DNA of 10,856 nt from DATCVR01 sp036566745 (lineage in GTDB: Bacteria > Actinomycetota > Actinomycetes > Jiangellales > Jiangellaceae). Shown here piece by piece: positions 6,366 through 10,856 of this stretch. The notes beneath the pieces were generated by a model. The model ran no database searches and was not told the origin of the DNA. It saw nothing but the letters and a program-made list of their open reading frames with translations. The translations under genes and the position numbers were made by a program. The DNA is taken from NCBI GenBank assembly GCA_036566745.1, contig DATCVR010000154.1, positions 1-10,856 of the forward strand. Direction: 5' to 3'. Position 1 is the first letter of the stretch; every line of letters starts with the position of its first letter.

Positions 6366-7022
6366 TCAGCGCGGGCTGATGAAGCCGGACTCGTAGGCGG
6401 TGATGACAGCCTGGGTGCGGTCGCGGACGTTCAGCTTCGCCAGGATGTTGCCGACGTGGGTCTTCACCGTCTCGGTCCCGAGGTAGAGCTCGGCCGCGAT
6501 CTCGGCGTTGGAGAGGCCGGTGGCCATCAGCCGGAGCACGTCGGCCTCGCGGTCGGTCAGGCCGGCCGCGGCAAGCCCGTCGCCGCTGCCGTCGCCGCGA
6601 GTGGCGGCCAGCCGGCGGATCGCGGCCGGGAACAGCAGCGAGTCGCCCTGGACGACGGTCCGCACGGCCTGCACGATCTCGGCCGGGCGGGCTCGCTTGA
6701 GCAGGAAGCCGTGTGCGCCGGCGCGCAGCGCGTCGTAGACGTAGTCGTCGTTCTCGAAGGTGGTGACGACCAGGATGCGGGGCGGGTGGGCGGACGTGGC
6801 CATGAGGTTGCGGGTGGCCTGGATGCCGTCGACGTCGGGCATCCGGACGTCCATCATCACGACGTCGGGCCGCAGCTTCGCCACGAGCGGCCCCACCTCG
6901 GCACCGTCGGAGGCCTCGCCCACCACCGCGAGGTCGGGCTCGGTGGAGATGATCGCCCGCAGGCCGGCTCGGACGAGCGCCTCGTCATCGACGATCAGGA
7001 CGGTGATCGGGTCGGACGTCAT
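6366..7022 (-). CDS. NarL/FixJ-family two-component response regulator
   Basis: DNA-binding response regulator partnered with the adjacent kinase. From the ATG at 7022 it has 218 residues. The receiver domain (about 6-122) has acidic Asp12-Asp13, phospho-acceptor Asp58 (VVMMDVRMP), Thr87-Thr88 and Lys109 (GFLLKRARP), so all phosphorylation residues are intact. The C-terminal LuxR-type helix-turn-helix begins LTDREADVLRLMATGLSNAEIA and contains TETVKTHVGNILAKLNVRDRTQAV, the usual DNA-contact and dimer region. I prefer 7022 because GAGAGG sits 5-6 nt upstream and the receiver then starts in the usual place. An alternative ATG at 7037 overlaps the kinase stop by ATGA and would add MREGS. Either way it is translated from the kinase transcript. 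The substrate regulon is not known; the repeats and membrane gene just downstream are the nearest candidates. Confidence 0.95.
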   Translation of the reverse strand: MTSDPITVLIVDDEALVRAGLRAIISTEPDLAVVGEASDGAEVGPLVAKLRPDVVMMDVRMPDVDGIQATRNLMATSAHPPRILVVTTFENDDYVYDALRAGAHGFLLKRARPAEIVQAVRTVVQGDSLLFPAAIRRLAATRGDGSGDGLAAAGLTDREADVLRLMATGLSNAEIAAELYLGTETVKTHVGNILAKLNVRDRTQAVITAYESGFISPR

Positions 7023-7033
7023 CGATCCCTCTC

Positions 7034-8299
7034 TCATGTGGACCTGCCTCGCGCGGACACGTCCGCGTCGGGGATGCGGGCCCGGACCCGCCAGCGATCC
7101 TGATCGGAGCCGGCCACCAGCTCGCCGCGCAACAGCTCGACGCGTTCGCGCATGCCGCGCAGCCCGCGTCCTCCGCCCGGTGTGGCCGCACGGCTCTCGA
7201 CCAGCGGATTCGTCACCTCGACGTCGACGTCGTCCGGGCCGACGACGACGGACACCGTGACCGGGACGCCGCGCGCATGGCGGACGGCGTTGGTGAGACT
7301 CTCCTGGACGATCCGGTAGGCCTCGCGCGATGCCGCGGGCGAGACCGCCGCGAGGTCGCCGGTCACGCTCGCCCGGACCACCACGCCGGCCGCCCGCATG
7401 TCCCCGAGCAGCTCGGGAAGCGCGGCGAGGGTGCGCTGCGGCGCAGGCGGGGCCGGGGGGCGACGACCCTCGGCGTCGGCCCGCAGTACGCCGAGCACGT
7501 GGTCAAGATCCTCCATCGCGGCACGTCCGGTCTCCTCGACGGCCAACAGCGCTCGCCGGACGAACTCCGGATCGGTGTCGAGCATCCGCCGCGCCGCAGC
7601 CGCCTGCACGGTGGTGACGGTCAGCGCGTGACCGACGGAGTCGTGCAGCTCGCGGGCCAACCGGTTGCGTTCGGCCAGCCGCTCGGCCTGGGCCTCGAGC
7701 GCGGCGATCCGTTCCTCCTGCGACGGGCCCAGCAGGGCCGGTGCGATCGCGGCCATGATGGACCCCAGGCCGGCGATGACGTACACGGTCCCCACCATCA
7801 TCGCCACGGCCAGCGGCACCACGAAGGCCGTGGGCAGATCACGCAGCGGCAGCGGTTCGACGTAGACCGACAGGTTGACGTCGCCCCCGAGCCGGTCGGT
7901 GACCATCAGGACGCCCACGGGCACGCCGTACGTCAGGGCGAACCCCACCACACCGCCGCTGACCAGGTGTAGGACGTACCACGACGCGGCCCGGGCGCGG
8001 GTCGGCCAGGACGGCGTGGCCTCCGGGTCGGGAAGCGGGACGTCGAGCAGCGACCGCGCCGCCACGATCTCGAGACTGCGCAGGGCAGGCAGGAACGGCG
8101 GCAGCGTGGCGATGACCAGGGTGACTGCGGCCAGCACCGTGATCGGCACGACCGGCACGTTCGGATCGAGGTAGAGCTGCCAGAACCCGACCGCCAGCAC
8201 CAGGTACGGGATCAGGATCACGCCGCCGAGCAGCAGGTGGACGCCGCGTCGGTAGGTGACGCCACTGACCAGCGGCGCCAGCACTCGACCGATCCTCAC
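7034..8299 (-). CDS. Sensor histidine kinase, DesK/NarL-type (HisKA_3)
   Basis: Membrane sensor kinase of 421 residues. The N-terminal half has paired hydrophobic helices at about 19-42 and 52-71, then 108-133 and 157-188, with only short extracytoplasmic loops, resembling the putative-sensor domain of many actinobacterial kinases. A coiled stretch (193-213) leads to the dimerisation domain with RELHDSVGHALT; His219 is the phospho-acceptor. The ATPase domain has the N-box QESLTNAVRHA (Asn337) and a GGGRGLRGMRERV lid (376-388). The first G-box reads EVTNP in place of DxGxG, as is common in this subfamily. It starts with GTG at 8299 with poor ribosome-site match, and the end overlaps or abuts the response regulator. 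Short loops suggest sensing of membrane state or a membrane-soluble signal; the signal cannot be read from sequence. Confidence 0.93.
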   Translation of the reverse strand: MRIGRVLAPLVSGVTYRRGVHLLLGGVILIPYLVLAVGFWQLYLDPNVPVVPITVLAAVTLVIATLPPFLPALRSLEIVAARSLLDVPLPDPEATPSWPTRARAASWYVLHLVSGGVVGFALTYGVPVGVLMVTDRLGGDVNLSVYVEPLPLRDLPTAFVVPLAVAMMVGTVYVIAGLGSIMAAIAPALLGPSQEERIAALEAQAERLAERNRLARELHDSVGHALTVTTVQAAAARRMLDTDPEFVRRALLAVEETGRAAMEDLDHVLGVLRADAEGRRPPAPPAPQRTLAALPELLGDMRAAGVVVRASVTGDLAAVSPAASREAYRIVQESLTNAVRHARGVPVTVSVVVGPDDVDVEVTNPLVESRAATPGGGRGLRGMRERVELLRGELVAGSDQDRWRVRARIPDADVSARGRST

Positions 8300-8376
8300 C
8301 GGGCCGATTCTTGCAGCGACACGGGCCGGAACGCCTCCCCCGCGCGGGCGACCCGAGCACTGGCGACCCCCGCGCA

Positions 8377-8389
8377 GACCTGGCAGGTC
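8377..8389. promoter_or_regulatory. 13-bp palindrome upstream of the sensor kinase
   Basis: GACCTG-G-CAGGTC is a perfect 6+1+6 palindrome in the 99-bp gap between the TetR stop (8399) and the kinase GTG (8299). On the minus strand it overlaps TTGACC, a possible -35 element, but I find no convincing -10 box at the right spacing. Two copies of GGCGACCC (8347-8354 and 8362-8369) lie next to it. It may be an operator for the two-component operon or the end of the TetR transcript. Confidence 0.35.
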
Positions 8390-8398
8390 AATATCCGG

Positions 8399-8962
8399 TC
8401 ATCGTCCGTCAGCGGGCAGCATGGACAGGGCGGCCTCGAGCGCGGCGTCGTGGAGCTCGTCGTTGGAGAGGTCCGGAGCGTCGCGCATGGCCATCCGGGC
8501 GGCGTGCAGCGTGAACAGCGCCATGCGGGACCGGATCTGCACCGGCAGCGGGTCGGCCGGGTCGGAGATGAACGTGGCCAGCACCGACATCCGGCGCTTC
8601 ATCTCCTCGCCACCCTTGTGCTCACGCATCGCCGGCTGGTTCTCGGCCATGAATCGCATGAAGCGGGCGCCCTGTTCGCGCATGACCTCGCTGTAGCGCC
8701 GGATCAGCTCGCGACGCGTCTCAGGGGTAGGGGTCTCGCCGTCGGCCCAGGCCACGACCGCGTCAATGCCCGAGACGAAGTCGTCGAGGAGGCTCGTGAC
8801 GATGTCGTCCTTGCTCTTGAAGTGGTAGTAGAGCGCGGCTTTGGTGACTCCGAGGCGGTCGGCGATCTCGCGCAGCGAGGTCTTGTCGTAGCCGTACTCA
8901 GTGAACAGCTCGAGGGCGACGTCCTGGATGCGCGCTCTCGTCCCACCGCCACGCTCACCCAT
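8399..8962 (-). CDS. TetR/AcrR-family transcriptional repressor
   Basis: One-component DNA-binding repressor of 187 residues. The N-terminal helix-turn-helix (about 8-54) is typical: ARIQDVALELFTEYGYDKTSLREIADRLGVTKAALYYHFKSKDDI. The C-terminal ligand and dimerisation part (about 55-187) is helical and diverges, as expected for the family. The ATG at 8962 is preceded by GGAGGAGAAGG about 10 nt upstream. The gene is divergent from the MFS exporter, and the 121-bp gap carries inverted half-sites, so it almost certainly controls the exporter and itself, with release by an exporter substrate. The inducer is not deducible. A same-strand kinase gene follows after 99 bp but is probably a separate transcription unit. 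Confidence 0.95.
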   Translation of the reverse strand: MGERGGGTRARIQDVALELFTEYGYDKTSLREIADRLGVTKAALYYHFKSKDDIVTSLLDDFVSGIDAVVAWADGETPTPETRRELIRRYSEVMREQGARFMRFMAENQPAMREHKGGEEMKRRMSVLATFISDPADPLPVQIRSRMALFTLHAARMAMRDAPDLSNDELHDAALEAALSMLPADGR

Positions 8963-8993
8963 CGATGCGCACCTTCTCCTCCGCGGTACCTAC

Positions 8994-9022
8994 TTGACGA
9001 CCGGTCAGCTCCAGCTTACCGT
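8994..9022 (+). promoter_or_regulatory. Promoter of the MFS exporter gene
   Basis: TTGACG (8994-8999) and TACCGT (9017-9022) match the housekeeping -35 and -10 consensus with the ideal 17-bp spacer on the plus strand. The predicted transcript would start near 9029, inside the half-site array of the TetR regulator. The sequence ACCGTACGG over the -10 is near-symmetric, so a minus-strand -10 (TACGGT, 9024-9019) for the repressor gene may overlap it. Confidence 0.6.
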
Positions 9023-9056
9023 ACGGCTAGTAAGTTGCTAGCCGGTCGGCTAGTAA
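9016..9056. promoter_or_regulatory. TetR operator: alternating inverted half-sites
   Basis: Three clear half-sites of one 9-bp motif alternate in direction: GGCTAGTAA (9025-9033), TTGCTAGCC (9035-9043, reversed, one mismatch) and GGCTAGTAA (9048-9056). A fourth, degenerate reversed TTAC lies at 9016-9019 in the -10 region. The pairs give palindromes 9025-9043 (1-bp spacer) and 9035-9056 (4-bp spacer). The exact repeat CGGCTAGTAAGT recurs at 9024 and 9047, 23 bp apart. Position just downstream of the -10 would block the exporter promoter. Confidence 0.8.
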
Positions 9057-9083
9057 GTCGGTCTCCTGGAAGGCAGCGTACCC

Positions 9084-10649
9084 GTGTCCGAAACCACCGC
9101 GCCACGATCGCGCCGCGAGATCTACCTTGCGATGAGCGGTCTGATGATCGCGATGCTGCTGGCCATGCTCGACAACATGATCATCGGTACCGCGATGCCC
9201 ACGATCGTGGGCGAGCTCGGCGGCCTGGCCCACCTGTCCTGGGTCGTCACGGCCTACGCGCTCGCGGCCACGGCCTCCACCCCGCTGTGGGGCAAGTTCG
9301 GCGACCTGTACGGCCGCAAGGGCATCTTCATGTCGTCGATCGTGATCTTCCTGCTCGGCTCGGCGCTGTCCGGCGCGGCCCAGGACATGGGGCAGCTGAT
9401 CGGCTTCCGGGCGGTGCAGGGGCTGGGTGCCGGCGGGCTCATGGTGGGAGCCATGGCGATCATCGCCGACCTCGTACCGCCTCGCGAGCGCGCGCGCTAC
9501 CAGGGCATGATGGCGGCCGTCATGCCGCTGGCGTTCATCGGCGGTCCGCTGCTGGGCGGGTTCTTCACCGACAACCTGTCGTGGCGCTGGTCGTTCTACA
9601 TCAACATCCCGCTGGGGATCATCGCCCTGGCCGTGTGCGCCGTGACCCTCCACCTGCCCCGGCATCGCGTCAAGCACACGATCGACTACGCCGGCGCCGC
9701 GCTGCTCACCCTCGCCAGCGTCAGCCTCGTCCTCGTGACGGCGTGGGGCGGCTCGGAGTACGAGTGGGCGTCGCCGCAGGTCATCGGCCTGATCGCGGCG
9801 AGCGTCGTGTCGATCGTCGGGTTCGTCCTGGTCGAACGCCGGGCCGTCGAGCCGATCCTGCCGCTGTCGTTGTTCGCCAACCGCAACTTCACGCTGGCGG
9901 CCGTCCTGGGCTTCGTCGCCGGGTTCGCGATGTTCGCCGCGGTGAGCTACCTCCCTCTGTACCAGCAGAGCGTGCAAGGCGCCTCGGCCACGAACAGCGG
10001 GCTGCTTCTCATGCCGATGATGCTGGCGGCGATGGTCGTGTCGATGGTCACCGGCAACCTCATCACCCGCACCGGGCGCTACCGGATCTTCCCGATCCTC
10101 GGAGGCATCGGGCTGAGCGCCGGGATGTTCCTGTTCACCCAGCTCGACGTCGACACGAGCCGGTTCACCTCCAGCCTGTTCATGGTGGTGCTGGGACTCG
10201 GCCTCGGATTCCTCATGCAGACGACGATGGTCATCGCGCAGAACAGCGTGGAGGCGAAGAACAACGGCGTCGCCAGCAGTACCGCCACCTATTTCCGGTC
10301 GATCGGCGGCTCGATGGGCGTCTCGCTGCTCGGTGCGCTGTTCATCGCGGTGTTGAGCAGCTCGCTGACCTCGAGCCTCGGCGCCGCCGGAGCCGAGCTG
10401 ACCTCCGGCAGCGGCACCCTCACGCCCGCGGCGCTGGACCAGCTGCCCGCGCCGGTGCATGCGGCGTACCTACAGGCCGTCGTCGACGCGATGCAGAGCA
10501 TGTTCCTGGCGGGCGCGGTCGTGGCGGTGGTGGCGGTCGTGGCCGCGTGGTTCATCCGCGAGGTTCCGCTGCGGTCGGCGCCGGTCACGGAGGAGGAGAA
10601 CGCTGCTTCCCCCGCACCGGCCGTGAGCGCGGTCGGCGCGGAGTCCTGA
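9084..10649 (+). CDS. DHA2-family (EmrB/QacA type) MFS drug exporter, 14 helices
   Basis: Proton-driven efflux protein of the inner membrane, 521 residues, the usual size of 14-helix DHA2 members. Signatures: helix-1 Asp30 in LDNMIIGTAMP (motif D1), motif A GKFGDLYGRKG (70-80), R109 in GFRAVQGLGAGG (motif B region), the antiporter motif C FIGGPLLGGFF (151-161), then NIPLGI (174-179). Hydrophobic helices continue to the last one near 470-490, followed by a short polar tail. It starts with GTG at 9084, with GGAAGG 10 nt upstream. It is divergent from the TetR gene, whose operator overlaps its promoter, so expression should rise when the repressor binds a ligand, probably a toxic compound that the pump removes. 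The substrate cannot be named; multidrug, antibiotic or dye export are all possible. No frameshift or missing motif is seen. Confidence 0.95.
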   Translation: MSETTAPRSRREIYLAMSGLMIAMLLAMLDNMIIGTAMPTIVGELGGLAHLSWVVTAYALAATASTPLWGKFGDLYGRKGIFMSSIVIFLLGSALSGAAQDMGQLIGFRAVQGLGAGGLMVGAMAIIADLVPPRERARYQGMMAAVMPLAFIGGPLLGGFFTDNLSWRWSFYINIPLGIIALAVCAVTLHLPRHRVKHTIDYAGAALLTLASVSLVLVTAWGGSEYEWASPQVIGLIAASVVSIVGFVLVERRAVEPILPLSLFANRNFTLAAVLGFVAGFAMFAAVSYLPLYQQSVQGASATNSGLLLMPMMLAAMVVSMVTGNLITRTGRYRIFPILGGIGLSAGMFLFTQLDVDTSRFTSSLFMVVLGLGLGFLMQTTMVIAQNSVEAKNNGVASSTATYFRSIGGSMGVSLLGALFIAVLSSSLTSSLGAAGAELTSGSGTLTPAALDQLPAPVHAAYLQAVVDAMQSMFLAGAVVAVVAVVAAWFIREVPLRSAPVTEEENAASPAPAVSAVGAES

Positions 10650-10658
10650 CCCGCTGTC

Positions 10659-10687
10659 CGGCGGTCCGGCCAGGGGATTCGCCGCCG
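10659..10687. terminator. Possible bidirectional terminator between convergent genes
   Basis: CGGCGG (10659-10664) can pair with CCGCCG (10682-10687) across a 17-nt loop, in the 49-bp gap between the exporter stop (10649) and the stop of the convergent YdeI-type gene (10699). No T-run is present. The gap also has three GTCCGG copies, so alternative pairings exist. Weak evidence beyond position and GC symmetry. Confidence 0.3.
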
Positions 10688-10698
10688 TCCGGACTCGG

Positions 10699-10856
10699 TC
10701 AGCTCACACCCCAGCGCCCGCCGGCCTTCGCCGCATCGATCGCGGCCTGGCCGGCGGGCCGCATCCGGCCCTCGGCGATCAGCCGCGTGACGATGCCGAC
10801 GTTGCGCGCCGACCAGGAACTCCTCGGGCGGCGTGGGGTGAAGCGCACGAAGGTGC
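10699..10856 (-). CDS. YdeI/OmpD-associated-family protein, 3' part only, apparently lacking the C-terminal OmdA domain
   Basis: My translation of the minus strand from the right edge to the TGA at 10701-10699 gives 51 residues starting TFVRFTPRRPRSSWS and including ARNVGIVTRLIAEGRMRPAG and AAKAGGRWGVS. This matches the middle of the YdeI/OmpD-associated family, whose members typically read QRFTPRRPxSxWS, then RLIxxGRMxPAGxxxxxxAKxDGRW. In the family I recall, about 60-90 more residues follow, including a helical OmdA-type segment with YxxLYRxHxAKKPETR. Here the stop comes three residues after GRW, and the 49 bp before the convergent exporter cannot hold the rest. It is either a genuinely short variant or a 3'-truncated gene. 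The 5' part lies outside the window. Confidence 0.75.
   Translation of the reverse strand, partial: TFVRFTPRRPRSSWSARNVGIVTRLIAEGRMRPAGQAAIDAAKAGGRWGVS

Noticed and set aside
9027..10460. 477-codon minus-strand frame opposite the MFS exporter
   Set aside because: Antisense shadow rich in Arg, His, Gln and Asp; the exporter frame has all the MFS motifs.

Overview
The window is very GC-rich, with strong G/C preference at third codon positions and several GTG starts. Gene content (a thiC-thiD pair under a TPP riboswitch, a NarL-type two-component system, a TetR/MFS pair, a YdeI/OmdA-family protein) points to a high-GC Actinomycetota chromosome. No species is claimed. I see no tRNA, rRNA, transposase, phage gene or CRISPR array, and no gene-free stretch longer than about 200 bp.

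Left part (1-4942): thiamine. On the minus strand, thiC is preceded by a TPP riboswitch and followed by thiD. The thiC stop and thiD GTG start overlap, and thiD runs off the left edge. Divergent to thiC is a membrane-anchored ABC1/UbiB-type kinase-like gene. Convergent with that, 8 bp away, is a small MTH1187/YqgV-type thiamine-binding protein gene. The locus therefore holds HMP synthesis and phosphorylation plus a probable thiamine-binding protein, with the kinase-like gene between them.

Middle (4943-8398): on the minus strand, a DesK/NarL-type sensor histidine kinase and its response regulator overlap. Then come about 150 bp carrying a GC hairpin and three to four tandem copies of a 22-23 bp repeat, and a roughly nine-helix membrane protein of unknown function with two CxxC motifs. 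The repeats sit just 5' of the membrane gene, so the simplest model is that the regulator controls that gene through them. A 15-bp perfect inverted repeat follows the membrane gene.

Right part (8399-10649): a TetR repressor gene is divergent from a 14-helix DHA2-type MFS exporter. The 121-bp gap holds a good exporter promoter, with alternating inverted half-sites just downstream of its -10 box. This is a textbook self-regulated efflux pair.

Right edge (10699-10856): the 3' end of a YdeI/OmpD-associated-family gene, which stops before the usual C-terminal OmdA-type domain.

Most genes are recognisable families. The least explained items are the tandem repeats with the CxxC membrane protein, the inverted repeat before the thiamine-binding gene, a 26-bp perfect palindrome inside thiC, and the truncated YdeI-type protein.
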